Part shown: positions 11,046 through 24,167 of the stretch, in pieces
How the letters are laid out: the number at the start of each line of letters is the position of its first letter
Position numbering within the stretch: the first letter of the stretch is position 1
Assembly: GCA_940671915.1 (NCBI GenBank)
Contig: CALNVZ010003435.1
Location: 14,241,338 to 14,305,337, forward strand
DNA length: 64,000 bases
Direction: 5' to 3'
From: Paracentrotus lividus
Lineage: Eukaryota; Echinodermata; Echinoidea; Camarodonta; Echinidae
Position numbers and translations under genes: made by a program
Notes under the pieces: model-generated
The model's input: only the letters and a program-made list of their open reading frames with translations
Database searches by the model: none
Told to the model about the DNA's origin: nothing

Positions 11046-12194
11046 CTATACGTACTATGTTTTTTTACGGTGATGTATTTTATCACTTGAACTTCCTCCA
11101 CGGCTCCTACTCCTGCCTAGATCCTCGCTCCGACACTACAAGCAACTCGGTACCACTGGTACCACAGTACCAATTAGGGCAAATGCCGTGGATTTGCAAA
11201 TAACTGCACTATACCATACGTAAATGACTCTTTGGCAAAAGAAAAGAAAAGTATATGAAATGTGTATACGACCGCCCCGGGGACGATCGCAGAATATGTG
11301 ACAGACAGAGGACGCTATACAACTTTTGGTCGTTTCCCAATTTAGTGTACACTTCAGTGAAGAACGCAGACCTCTAATTAGACTATTTTAAAAGATGATG
11401 AAATGGTTTGGAAAATAATTTATATAATATCAATAATAGATATTTTTGAAATATATTTATAAAGACGATTCATTAGTGCTTTAGTTGAGTCTCTTTTAGA
11501 GCTACAAATACAATGGATTTCAGAAGAATTTTATGTCACGGTATAAGAACCAAAAACCGGAAGTCGTGATGGTTGATGGCACAAAATCATTCCAGGCTGA
11601 TTTGAGATAGCCGAATAATGTCACTTCACAATTCCAGGAGATAAAGATAACGTTATTATGTAGTTATAGAAAATATTCTCATTATACACAGTTATGTTTC
11701 ATTTTTTCTTTTTCATTTTTAACACATTCCCTATGTTGTGAATACTATAATTAGGCTATACTGGGACTATATAGTTCGTGAATATTCAAAATTGAATGGC
11801 ATGCGATATTAAAGCAAACCAAACAACAAACAAGTTCTATTCGTTTATTTATTTTATGCAAAGACAAATCACTGAAAAGGATTTCAAACAATGTCAAGTT
11901 CAGAGGGAGTAGAATAAAGGGAAAAACATGCACTCCATATCTATTTATTTTTTTAATTCATTGATGCAATTCATTGTATCATCTGATTTTGGGCTGCGCC
12001 TTCTATATGTTTTGAATTTACCGGTCCCTCATCCGATATTATTGTGTGCGCCTGTAATCTAGGCAACACGTAATAAAATGACACGAAACGGACCCAGGTT
12101 CGAATCCCTGTCGTGTCTTCTTCTCCTTTCGTAATGTTCGTTAGGTATATTGACAATCAGTCATTATATTTGTCTATTATCGCCAATGATAAAC

Positions 12195-12398
12195 GGTGAT
12201 ATCTCACTTGCCATGATACTAGTTTGGGACGGGTTTGAGACCGTTTTGAGATTAGTCGCGGAGACGTCTCGGAGATCGACGTCTCAGAGAAATCTCCTAA
12301 GTCTCCGCGACGTCTTATGAGTCGCGGGAAAATTGAAATTCCGCTTGAATCTATGTTTTTTCCGTCTCGGAGACGTCTCCGGGAAGTGAGATACCACC
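12195..12398. mobile_element. Complete 204-bp MITE upstream of GRB2
   Basis: Left end GGTGATATCTCACTT and right end AAGTGAGATACCACC are terminal inverted repeats. The interior repeats GAGACGTCTC-type palindromes (for example TCGGAGACGTCTCCG). A truncated relative lies at 1946-2150 and a fragment (GTCTCCGCGACGTCT) at about 16400-16440. The element ends 254 bp before the GRB2 start codon, inside what should be its promoter or 5' UTR. Confidence 0.8.
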
Positions 12399-12652
12399 TT
12401 GGTCATTTTGTTTGTTCTTTTTTGATAAATTTTTCGCATGAATAATTTGGGCTCTCGATCATTCAATTGGATTCACTCATGCCAAACGTATTATAGATTA
12501 TTAAAGAGCGAAAGTCCGTGGCAGAATCAGGGTTATATAACAGAAAGGCTACAAGGAATACATCTTCCCACTCATATATAAATGTACGAAGTCAATCGGA
12601 GTTATTATTTTGGGGAGTGAACCTTTATCTTTGATCACGGTAACTGGAAGCA

Positions 12653-12730
12653 ATGGAGGCCTTGGCTAAGCACGACTTTTCATCATCTGCTGAGGATGAA
12701 CTGAGCTTCAAGAAAGGTCAAGTCCTGAAG
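12653..12730 (+). CDS. GRB2: GRB2-type adaptor exon 1: start of N-terminal SH3
   Basis: ATG at 12653 begins MEALAKHDF, the GRB2-family N terminus (family form MEAIAKYDF), followed by EDELSFKKGQVLK, the SH3 RT-loop acidic patch and start of the diverging turn. It ends at a consensus donor (AAG followed by gtaatc), phase 0. GRB2 is a cytoplasmic adaptor: its SH2 domain binds phosphotyrosine in pYxN context and its SH3 domains bind proline-rich motifs in SOS and GAB, linking receptor tyrosine kinases to Ras. The six exons of this window (78, 95, 123, 133, 33 and 183 nt) join without any frame error into 214 residues, against 217 in human GRB2. Confidence 0.92.
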
Positions 12731-13416
12731 GTAATCATATATATAAAGATACGAACATTAACCCATGCAGGGAGTAAAAAAATACGGCTTTATGCGGCAG
12801 TCTCATGTAGGCCTATATGCACAACGAAAGTCCAGCGCATTGAAATTTGTAAAAAAATTATACCGACAACGCGCACACAGAGCGTATACATCTGTACATA
12901 CATGACCTAGACAACACATAATTATTAAAATACGCAACGAATGCATATCATTGGCTATGCACCCTTGCCGAATGAATAACGCACACTCAGCGCATATGCT
13001 GCGCGTTAGTGGTGCGTCGTCAGGCCCGTAACCAGGGGGGGGGGGGTTCGGGGGTTCGAACGAACCCCCCCCCCCCCCCCCGCAGGCGAGCAGGGTCCGC
13101 TTGACCAAAAAACAAAAAACAAAAAAAAAATAAAACTCCCACTTTTCGGTAGAAATGCAGCAGATACTTGAATAGAAATACAAGAAAGGAAGATTAAAAC
13201 ACTTTGCTTTCAGTCCCCCTACATGTAAAAACTTTCGCTCGCGCTTCGCGCTCGCAACTTTTTATTTTGGGGATGATAATCATGTTTTTCAGAACAAATT
13301 ACGCAGAAATTACACTTAAACCATTTCGCAGGAATGTTTTCGTTTGCATTTGTGTTCTATTTTTGTATTTTTATCTTCAATGTTAGGAAATGATAAAACA
13401 GAAGTAATGCTTAGTG

Positions 13417-13695
13417 GCAGAGGCGGTGGAACCGGGGGTGGGGCGGGCAAGGGCACAGTGACCCCATCTTTTTCATCCACCCTATAAAGTGCCCTTATTC
13501 TGGACAAAAAAGAGTCCCTTTTAGAGGCTTAAAAAAGTGCCATCTCTATACTGAAAAGAAGCCTTTCAGAGTTTTGAAAAGTCCCGTGGACAATTTATGT
13601 TTAAAAAAGGGGCACTTTTAATACTAAAAAGGGCCCCTTGTTACTGCATATGTCTTTAAAAACCCCTAATTTTCGGCTCGCGCTTCGCGCTCGCG
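13417..13695. repeat. Interspersed repeat, copy 1 (AGGCGGTGGAACCGG family)
   Basis: Directly repeated at 14168-14390 in the same orientation. Both start AGGCGGTGGAACCGGGGG, contain several 'aaaagtgcc/gtccc' blocks with 'ctaaaaag' spacers, and end in an ...AAACCCC-AATTTTC segment. Copy 1 then carries the intact CpG-rich motif, while copy 2 has a decayed one. Confidence 0.7.
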
Positions 13696-13715
13696 GATAC
13701 TAAATATGGTCTATA

Positions 13716-14121
13716 AAGCCCGCCTCACACTGTGCGATTTGCTGCGATGCGATTTTTGGAACAAATGGCAATTTTCCTTAAATGTGACAAATTCCAACAT
13801 TCAAAATGATCTTATGAGATGCAGAAAATGTATAGGAACAATGCAAGCGAAATTTTTGTCCAATGCGATTCGTTAATTGGGAGTAAATGTGAAATTAGCT
13901 TAAAATCGCAAGATCGCTGTGACGTCACTGCGATATAGAAACAATTTGATTTTATACAGAGAAGGGGGTTCGTAATAGCCGTGAATTACAATTTTATTAT
14001 TCACAGGAATACCAAGAACTTTGGACAGCATTAATTTCCTTGTTTGAATGTCCATATCAAATAATATAACAGTTTTCCCAAAAATCGCATCGCAGCAAAT
14101 CGCACAGTGTGAGACGGGCTT
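13716..14121. mobile_element. MITE with about 40-bp terminal inverted repeats
   Basis: Left end AAGCCCGCCTCACACTGTGC continues as GATTTGCTGCGATGCGATTTTT; the right end is its inverse, finishing CAGTGTGAGACGGGCTT. The arms are about 40 bp and nearly perfect, around about 325 bp of AT-rich sequence with no coding capacity. It lies between two direct copies of another repeat in GRB2 intron 1. Confidence 0.85.
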
Positions 14122-14167
14122 AATGCACAATAAACTACAATTTCGCGCTTGAGGATGTTGGGGTCTA

Positions 14168-14390
14168 ACAGAGGCGGTGGAACCGGGGGGCAGGGGCATA
14201 ATGCCCCCATTTTTTCATGCACTCTAAAAGTGTCCCTTTTTATACTAAAAAGAAGCCTTTCATACTCTTTAAAAGTCCCATGGAAAATAATATTTCTTAA
14301 AAAGTATCACGTACAATACTAAAAAGTGTTCCTTTCTTTACTTCATAATGTCTTTTAAAACCCCAAATTTTCCTGCTCGGTCACTATGCG
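14168..14390. repeat. Interspersed repeat, copy 2 (AGGCGGTGGAACCGG family)
   Basis: Second direct copy of the repeat described at 13417-13695, more degraded and ending before a disrupted form of the CpG-rich motif (CCTGCTCGGTCACTATGCG). Confidence 0.65.
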
Positions 14391-14904
14391 ACCTCGAACT
14401 GTAAAATTAACAAACAATAAGTATTTAAAAAAGGGTTGGACCCAGTGCTCTCTGTTCTAGACAAACCTTGTCAAATGAATTGTTGTAATTGTGTTTGGGC
14501 TAGATTGGGGGAGGCCTAGGTGCTTGCAGCCCACAAAATATTCATAGCAAAGATTATTAATGAGCCAAGATTATAATGTATCTTCAATATGGATCCTACA
14601 AAGAGTCTATAAGGCACGATTTTTAGCTCAAAACTTTCAGCTCGCGGATACTACATAGGCTCTATATTGCACAAGTAACTCCAATTTTGTTCTCAAAATT
14701 TTGAGCTCGCGCTTCAAGCTCGCATTCCTATACATTCATTACTCAATGTACAATAACAAAGAAAAGCCATTAAGATTCTTAAAATTTTCAGCTCGCGCTT
14801 CGCGCTCGCGGATACTATAAGTAGAAACTATAATGCACAATTAACCCAGTTTTTAGCTCCTAAATAGGGTCTAAAATCATGATAATGCATATTATACTCA
14901 AAGT

Positions 14905-15215
14905 TTAACTCAAAATATATGTCGCTAATTTTTTAATTGACCTTTTGTGACCCAAAATGGAGGTCAAATGTCAGGCTTCATTAACATAAACACAATTTTC
15001 TTCAAATTGTGTCAAATTTGGTATCAAATTATAATTTTATAACTAGCAATTAAAGTCTATTAACATTTCTTCACCCGACCAGCCAGTTTTGAGCAATATG
15101 CAAATTAGTCTATTTATGCATAATTTTCTGATTCGTGTGATCAAGCAGAACATATTACTAGATGTTGCCAAACATTAACATGACTTGCAAACGAAGCCCA
15201 TATTTTGGCGATTGA
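14905..15215. repeat. Interspersed repeat shared with 63110-63415
   Basis: About 220 bp starting AAAATATATGTCGCTAATTT and including CTTTTGTGACCCAAAATG, AGCAATATGCAAATTAG and GCATAATTTTCTGATTCG is repeated, diverged, in the same orientation at 63188-63410. This copy has the right-hand terminal repeat (TGTGATCAAGCAGAACATAT, continuing to CATTAACATGACTTGC); the other copy has the inverted left-hand one. Together they outline an element with terminal inverted repeats of about 75-90 bp. Confidence 0.75.
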
Positions 15216-15480
15216 TGGCCCCACTATGCAATAGGGTATCACAAATGTGAACCAAGGTAATTGGTCTGGAATGCACATTATGACTTGTTTATAATGTTCT
15301 TGGTTCCATAGACATTAAACGTTACTAAAGCTAGTTGTCAACTAACTATATCGGGAACAGTAAACAGTTATGTAATAACTAGGCCTCGGAAGGTTTTATG
15401 AATATGGGCCTTGAGCTTTTCGGTGTTGCACAGGTTGATATGCTTTGTTTGGCGCCATTAACATTAAAAATGATTTGTGA

Positions 15481-16906
<1,426 letters not shown>

Positions 16907-17569
16907 TAAAAAATTCTCTCTCTGCCCTTTCATCATTTAGTTATATTTTCTTTATCCAGGCGCGTATCTAGGATTTCGCATCCCGGGGGCCCGATGTGAT
17001 TTTGGCGACCCCCCCCTCCAGGCAGACATAGGCCTACGGTTTAAATGCATGTTGAAAGATTTTTAAAGAAGATTTTTTTTTTTTTTTTTTTTTCTAAATG
17101 GTGAGTTTATGGGAAAAAAATCTAGGAATATGAGGTATTACCACTGGCGTAAATCAGTAAAGAATGCTATTCATCAGGAAGGAATATTACATAATAATAC
17201 AAAGCGCGATCCCCCCCTTCCCTTGATGAATAGAAACCGCGACTGGATTTACGCCAATGGGTATTACCATTATAGATGAAAATCCTAATAATTTTAAATA
17301 CGAGAGCGAAGCGAGATCGGATTTTTTTCCTCTACTTTACGATCAGAAAACATAGAATTCTAAGCACTTAGGGGTCTCAATTTTTTTTAGCTCCTCATCA
17401 AAATATCATTATGAACTGGAGCTGTAATTTGTCTATCAAAACGATTTGAAAGTAAGCCATATAAAATCATGTGAAATTTGTCCATCAAGTAATGTATAAT
17501 CAAACCGATGTAAATTGATGTTTTGTTGGTCATAATCCCCATAATCTGGTTACAAGAAAGAAAAAGAAA

Positions 17570-18260
17570 AATAGGCGAGCGCGAAGCGCGAGTGGAAATT
17601 TGATGTATCGGAATGATCTGAAAACGGGACATTTTATGCATTCCCCAGGAACACAATGTAATAACTCCTTGGAAAATGATGCGAGCGCGAAGCGCGACGA
17701 AAACTTTGCTCTATGTACAGAGATCAGAAGTTTAGGATCAATTTGGCCTCCATAATTTAAAGACTAATATGTTGCCCAGTAAGTTTACATGTGAAAGAAA
17801 GATGAATATCTATCTATCTATAATTCTGCTTCCCTCCATAAGTTTAAGACATATTTGGCGCTCCTAAGTTTAAGCTCAATTTGGCGCCAGTATAAGGTCG
17901 ATTTGGCGCCCCGTGAATTTTAGATTGAATTGGCGCCATACATGTATGCGTTAGGTCATTTGATGTCCCTGGGTTTAAGATAAATTGAGTTCCCCTTAGT
18001 TTCAGGTCAATTTGAAATGTAAAAAATGTAATGTGTTATCAAATAAATTTATAAATTTATAGATGGTTAGTATCCCATAATGCAAATTTTAGTAAGAGGA
18101 AATACATAGGCGAGCGCTAAGCGCGAGCGGAAATTTTGATGTATTTGAATGATTAGAAAATATGACATTTTATGCGTTTCTCAGGAACACAATGTAATAA
18201 CACATTGGGGGAAAAAATTATGCGAGCGCGAAGCGCGAGCGAAAATGTTACTATGTATAT
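17570..18260. repeat. Composite repeat with CpG motif and minisatellite
   Basis: Two direct copies of a block reading GAGCGCGAAGCGCGAG, then 'aaatttgatgta', 'attttatgc', 'CAGGAACACAATGTAATAA', then GCGAGCGCGAAGCGCGA (17570-17700 and 18108-18245). They are separated by the minisatellite at 17830-18020. The same block recurs at 24480-24640 and, diverged, at 40700-40860, including the joining sequence between minisatellite and motif, so the whole composite moves as a unit. Confidence 0.75.
17830..18020. repeat. GGCGCC minisatellite, short array
   Basis: About seven units of the TTTGGCGCC-type repeat ('taagtttaagctcaatttggcgcc'). Part of the composite repeat at 17570-18260. Confidence 0.75.
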
Positions 18261-18370
18261 AAAGACCTGGGGGTGTTTCACAAAGAGTTGAGTAGACTTA
18301 AAGTCGCACTTATCTTCTATGCGCATTCTGTAATAACGTGCAATCTAATTGATAAACTTCTCTATTACTA

Positions 18371-19234
18371 GGGGAGACCGGGGATGGAAGTTACACGGGT
18401 CAGTTGTTACAGTTCTCAGTGTGCTAAGTTGGAACAAGAGAGTTCGTGCTAACTTACATCTATACAGCCTACAAATAGCTGTGATGAACTGCCGGTCGTG
18501 AGGTTTCTCCGTTGTTTTATTAAAAAGTAAATCAACAAAAACCATTTTTTACAGTTCCAAGTGAATTTTTGACAAAAATTAAAATTTGCAATAGTTCTTA
18601 CAACTGAAGGCACATGATGATAGTCTGGTATTGTGAATATAGTACATGTATGTCACTAATATACCCCTGAGCCATGCCCTGTAATTCTACCTATAAATGG
18701 CTGTGCTGCAGTTGATTTTATGTGTAAAATCACCCATGGGGTAGGTTGTTACACAACCTACCCCATGTCGATGTAACAATCTACCCCAATTACATTACAA
18801 ATGTAAAGTAATTTTGTTTCAATTTTCAGGTGTTAATGTTTTGATATTTATATTATTACTTTAGTCTATTCTAGAGCTCTATTTGATCTACTGTTAACGA
18901 TACCAAGAAACTGGAAAGTTGAAACAAAAGTATGGTATAAGAGATTTACACATTGTCAACTTTAATACCCTGTATGTTTACATAAGGTAACAATTTACCC
19001 CGTATGGTGTAACAACTTACCCCGTATACGGGGTAGGTTGTTACAAAAAATTGTCTTCTTTGATTAAGCTGTAGTTTATAAGTGTTTACATGTTTTCAAG
19101 GTTTATGTGCCTTAGGTTTTAGCCAACATAATAGGCTAACTACATGCAGACCCAAAATGGAGTGTGTGAGTACTTTCATTAGAATTTTCTGGCCCAAAAT
19201 GTGAATTTTGTAACGTCCATCCCCGGTCTCCCCC
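18371..19234. mobile_element. Element with GGGGAGACCGGGGATGG ends
   Basis: Terminal inverted repeats GGGGAGACCGGGGATGGAAG (left) and CCATCCCCGGTCTCCCC (right). The interior carries repeated GGGGTAGGTTGTTAC boxes in both orientations, including a 33-bp palindrome at 18735-18767 and TACCCCGTATACGGGGTA at about 19017-19035. No coding capacity. Nested inside the MITE at 18266-21371. Confidence 0.8.
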
Positions 19235-19336
19235 AGTCTGTAAGATAAGGACCAAAAAATGGTCGAGTTGTTCACTTCCGGCAGAAAGTGTGAAATTTGG
19301 GACATAAGGGTATTTTGGGGTACCGATTAAAAAAAT

Positions 19337-19950
19337 TGCCGGCCCCAAGCGATCCGACCACTCGATCGGCGGCCATTTTGAAATCCAACATGGCCGCCAT
19401 GAAAAACCATTGAAACTGCCTAACTTGAGTTCTAAATGGCATATGGCACTGAACTTTTGTACACTTTACAACTTTAGTATTTTGACATCCTGAATTCGAA
19501 TATTGCCGGCTTCCATCGATTCACTCACTCAGTCGGCCGCCATCTTAAATTCCAAGATGGCCGCCATGAAAATCATTGATGTGCCTAACTTGAGTTCTAA
19601 ATGACATGTGGTATTGAAATTTGTTACACATAGTTATTTTGACATCCTGATTTCAAATACTATTTTAAAAAATGGTATTTTGACATTTTGAATTCAAATA
19701 TTGCCGGCCCCTACCAGTCAGACTACTCAGTCGGGGGCGGCCATCTTGAATTTCAGGATGGCCGCCATGAAAATCATTGATGTGCCTAACTTGAGTTCTA
19801 AATGACATGTGGTATTGAAATTTGGTACACATAGTTATTTTGACATCCTGATTTTAAATACTGCCGCCCCAATCGATTCAACCACTCAGTCGGCCGCCAT
19901 CTTGAATTCCGCCATTATAATCAATGATATGCCTAACTTTAGTTCTAAAT
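19337..19950. repeat. Tandem repeat of 160-200 bp with GCCGCCATCTT boxes
   Basis: Four units beginning GCCGGCC/GCCGCCCC at 19338, 19504, 19703 and 19862. Each has CAGTCGGCCGCCATCTT, an inverted AAGATGGCCGCCATG and 'cctaacttgagttctaaatg'. The last unit is truncated. Confidence 0.8.
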
Positions 19951-19974
19951 CCCATGAATTCGAATATACAGGGC

Positions 19975-20427
19975 GTCCCAAAAAGAACTATACACTTTTG
20001 AAATGTCTGCCAAATAAAAAATATATGATTTTAGGTAATGAAATTTACATGAATGGAAAGCTCATTATGCCAACTTTCATATGACACCAAAAAATCCGAA
20101 AATAAGTCATGCATGAATGAGCAGCGTTCACTTTTGTAAAGGGTTATATGCGAAATAGGCAGGTCGCAGGAATTGCCCTACCAATTTGTATGAGGAAAGT
20201 CATTTGGAGCTTATGGAATTGAGGATGATATGCAGAATTACTGATAGATATGATGAGTTGGATTTACTAAGTGAAATTTGTGGAATTAGGGATTACAATT
20301 TCATGCATGCGAGTGACAAGAATGTATATTTCCTATTGTTACATTGTAACTTTCCAAGGTATATTTAGTGAGGTGCTTCAGTGTGTGTTTAATCTCTCTC
20401 TTTCTTCTCTTTTTCTTTCATCTCTCT

Positions 20428-20460
<33 letters not shown>

Positions 20461-21252
20461 GTCTTCCTCCCTCTCTCTTCTTTCTTCTTCTCTCTGTCTC
20501 CCTCCCTCTCTCTCTATCTATCTCTTCTTTTTTTTTTGCATGGGTGTGTTTTTGACCATCATATTCATTGGTTTCTACTCCAAATATCCCGACTACCTCC
20601 CCGCATCCCGGTCTACTCACATTTACCCAAATTGGGATGGCTGATGACAATCTATCAATCAATCAGTCACATAAATTAGACAATCAACACCCATCTAGCA
20701 ATCACTTAATCAACATGGTACCAGTCTCCAAATGTTTCAACTAATCAATCAGCATTACATCATCTTCATACAGTTATTTCAAAAAATGATCAAAAATCTT
20801 ACCCTGCATCTCACCTGTTCTGCACCCCATCCTGACTACCACTAACACACCACTGAATAAAACTTGTAAAGTTACAATGCTATAATAGGAAATACATATT
20901 CCTGTTCACTCATGCATGAAATTGTAATCCCCAAATCCACAAATTTCACTTAGCAACCCCAACTCATCATAATTGATCAGTAATACTGCATATCATCCTC
21001 GATGCCATAAGCTCAAATGACTTTCCTCATACAAATTGGTAGGGCAATTCCTGCGCACCCTAATTTCCATACCCTTTACAAAAGTGAACGCTGCTCATTC
21101 ATGCATGACTTATTTTCGGATTTTTTTGTGTCATATGAAAGTTGGCATAATGAGCTTTCCATAAAACATGTAAATTTCATTACCTAAAATCATATATTTT
21201 TTATTTGGCAGCCATTTCAAAAGTGTATAGTTCTTTTTGGGACGCCCTGTAT
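19975..21252. mobile_element. Foldback DNA element with CAGGGCGTCCC ends
   Basis: Left CAGGGCGTCCCAAAAAGAAC and right GTTCTTTTTGGGACGCCCTG. The inverted arms run for about 390 bp each and are closely matched. The termini are flanked by TATA on both sides, compatible with a TA target-site duplication as in Tc1/mariner elements. The loop (about 20370-20870) contains a (CT)n tract and no transposase. Confidence 0.8.
20390..20530. repeat. (CT)n simple repeat
   Basis: A pyrimidine tract in the loop of the foldback at 19975-21252. The overlapping Leu/Ser-rich and Arg/Glu-rich open frames are not genes. Confidence 0.9.
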
Positions 21253-21444
21253 ATGGCGCGCATCATCTGGGCATGATATGACCAATGAGGTGATGCTTAA
21301 TATACCGCACGCAACTAGGGATTTAAGTGCTATTTTTAAGTGTACCTAACTCTTTGTGAAACACCCCCAGGAGGCATGGAATTTTAAAATTTTGCTCTAT
21401 CTAGATAGAGACAATATTTTAAAGACCAATTTGTTGCCCCCTAA

Positions 21445-24167
21445 TGGTGGTGTCACATTTACCGGGTAAAATGAACGGGTCTTCGCCGTTCACCGAAAAA
21501 CCAAAATTTGCAACACGGCAATAGAACGGCACCGGCCACATAACATTTTTCATCATTTTCACCGGGTCTGTATCGGTCTATACCGGGTCTATACCAGGTC
21601 CTAGCCAGCCTGCTACCGTGCTGACCGTCCACATATGTAGTCAATGCTTTACTTTTGTCCGTGCGATTACCGCTTGCCCACCGGGCTTACCGCTCTCTGA
21701 CAAGAAAAATAAAATTGTTTTCTTCGCCGGGTGACTCACCGTTTGCCACCGTTCGCGACCGTGCAAAACAGGTTGATGCGAACGGCGGGACACGGAGGAT
21801 ACCCGGTGATGGTGCACGGTGGGCCGGTGATGACCCGTCAAAAACGTTCAGGTTATTTTGTCTTCGGTTCATGCCCGGCGAGTGTTTTGGACATGCTCGA
21901 GCATGCTCAAAATTTTCGCCGGGCATGAACCGCAGGCACCGGTCGTTGGAGACCCGGTGTAAGGGCGGTATAATGGCGTTGTGATGTCGGTACGCGGATG
22001 GTGTGAGGACGGAACAAACGCTCCACACCCGTCCACAAAGCGGTCATGCACGGTGATGGACTGGACTGGTGGATCAATCCTTATGGTGTCTTCAAATCAC
22101 GTATATGGTGTCTTCAATCCGCCCTTTGTTTTCGTAGCTCTCGATCTGATCTCATCGGTCTCTTCACAAGCTCAGCGAGGAATGATATTGCAGCTTTCAA
22201 AAGACACTGTATATCTCAGAAATACTTTTAGTGTCATTGTCGGGGAGAAGAATTTAAAATTTGGTCCTTTTATGGACATTTAATCTAAAATAATGTCAAT
22301 TCCTTTTTTCAAGTTTGTTTTATTTTGTTTGACATTAGTTTCTACAGTTTCATTATAACAGCTTTGCAAATAAACATTAGACTACTTTCCTAATAAGCTC
22401 CAGTATAGTTTGGTCTAAAACGTTTGCCCAAATTACATGTTTACTTTATACCCGCGTTTCATTAAAAAAAAAAAAATGTATTAGTTTTATCGAATATTAT
22501 TTTCATTTCCCCGCGAAAATTTCCCCATGTTTTTAAAATATTTAAATCTTGTTGTATCAAATGAAATATTGTTATCATGATAAAAGTACTTTATTATTAT
22601 TTTTTAATCATTATATTATTAATTGTATAATATGTTGTCATGATATTCTTTAACCAAATTATAACCCTCTGTAGAATCACATCATGAAAAATGCCTACAT
22701 CATTTATAATTCTGCTTTTTGGATATTTTTGTATGATCCATGGATTAGTTTTTTGTTTATTTTTATTTTCATTGTTTTACACACGACCCTTTTAAGTGAT
22801 TTTACTGTGATTAAATAAATTAATCAGTACTATAAAAGGCAATACCTTAATATAATATTTGTATTAATAAAAATACATGCAAATGACATAGTATTTTATA
22901 TCTGAGAAACCGCTTTTAAGATTGCCCCCCCCAAAAAAAAAAAAAGAATTTCGTTGCCATTGATTGTATATAATTCATGGAATTAATTTAATTTACGTAG
23001 GGTATATAGTTATGGTAATGACATACCAAAATTAAACCGCTTTTCAAGGAAGCCTACAGAATCGGAAATACAAACAGAGACTTACCCAGGCATTTCCCGA
23101 CCGAAAATTTAGGTAAAAACAGTGCCTAAAATTGAAAATTAGGGGGCTTTGCCCCCTTATCGCCCGCCCCTCCCCCAGAATAAATAAATAATAATATAAA
23201 TGACTTGTATATGAATGGATGGAGTGACCCATACCGAACGACTCCTACCCCATGGTTGTTGTTTTAATAATGATGGGATGGACGCCCAAAGAAAACATGC
23301 AGACCCCCTATCAATAATTATGATCAAGACACACAAAAAAATATTATTAAAAATGAAGAAACTTTGTGGGGGAAATTTTTTTTGAGGCTTTCCCACCTTT
23401 TCAGAACTCTAATTTAGAACAATTTAATAAGTACGACCAATTCGATATTGTATAAAATCTATTGTAAAGTGTAAATAATTAAACCAGAACTGAATTGATA
23501 TGGAAACAGAAATAGAGGCTTAACGTAAATGACTATAATTTCCGAGTAAACCAGCCCCCAAATAAAGTTGATAATCATCTCCCTGTTTATGATATATGAT
23601 TTATTCCTCATGGTATATAATACTTTTGTTTCGTAAAATATTACTCTGGGTATTAGTTTTTAACTCAAATTCGTTCAGTTATTGATTAATCGTGTTGGTA
23701 AACAATCAAGGGGACAACCGATTTAAAAACGTAGTTTTCACGTATGGTTTTCATGTAGGCCTCCTAGGAGTTGGCAAGTTTAGCCACAAGGGGGCGTACT
23801 TGATGCGGAAAAGGAAAGGGGAGGGGGTGATCGATTCATGTTGCCCGACCTCTGGCGCTCTATCTCCGTCCTGCAAACGGGCATGAAACGGGTGCGGCGT
23901 TCTCATTCTGTCCTTTTACCGCCCTTTTAACGACTGGTCCGGTTTAGGACCGTTCTGAAATACCCGGTAATCACCCGGTAAATAACCCGGCAAGAGTTCG
24001 GCCGTTCCTGAAAATCCTCTCAGGAACGGGTGCCCAGCGAGCTCCTATGAACGTGTTGGACGGGCTTCAACCGCTTCACCGTGTGCCTCACCGTTTACCG
24101 CCGTGTGCACAAATTTGGCCAGAACGGTGGTGAACGGTGGGCCAACACGGTGCATGTGACACCTGCA
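21445..24167. mobile_element. CpG-rich-ended element inserted in the minisatellite
   Basis: Left end TGGTGGTGTCACAT and right end ATGTGACACCTGCA are inverted repeats. On each side the minisatellite text is interrupted exactly here (CCCCCTAA before, TTAGTTTCAGG after). Subterminal regions of about 600 bp (left) and 350 bp (right) are dense in ACCGG, CCGGT and ACGGT words; the middle (about 22290-23680) is AT-rich. Overlapping open frames in the GC-rich end look compositional. Class unknown; no transposase recognised. Confidence 0.6.

Larger units (their letters stand above)
9147..12194. other. 3' UTR and intergenic sequence with simple repeats
   Basis: Contains a T-run/G-run at about 9765-9793, an AATAAA at 9927-9932 that may end the receptor transcript, a (GA)n tract at about 10518-10650 and a (CT)n tract at about 10940-11045. 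An isolated GGTTCGAATCC at 12097-12107 matches a Pol III B box but has no tRNA fold around it. No coding exon is supported. Confidence 0.5.
18266..21371. mobile_element. MITE (CCTGGGGGTGTTTCAC ends) split by later insertions
   Basis: The left arm (18266-18360) starts CCTGGGGGTGTTTCACAAAG; the right arm (21254-21371) ends CTTTGTGAAACACCCCCAGG. A compact relative of about 218 bp is at 55426-55644, which shows that the original element was short and that about 2.9 kb was inserted later: the element at 18371-19234, a tandem repeat at 19337-19950 and the foldback at 19975-21252. Confidence 0.8.

Noticed and set aside
12040..12115. Possible tRNA (GGTTCGAATCC)
   Set aside because: The B box is perfect but no A box, acceptor stem or complete T stem could be folded around it; at most a decayed SINE.
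20271..20679. Leu/Ser-rich and Arg/Glu-rich frames
   Set aside because: Translation of a (CT)n tract in the loop of a foldback.
21655..22283. Overlapping frames of 60-113 codons on both strands
   Set aside because: GC-rich end of a transposon-like element; frames are mutual shadows without family motifs.
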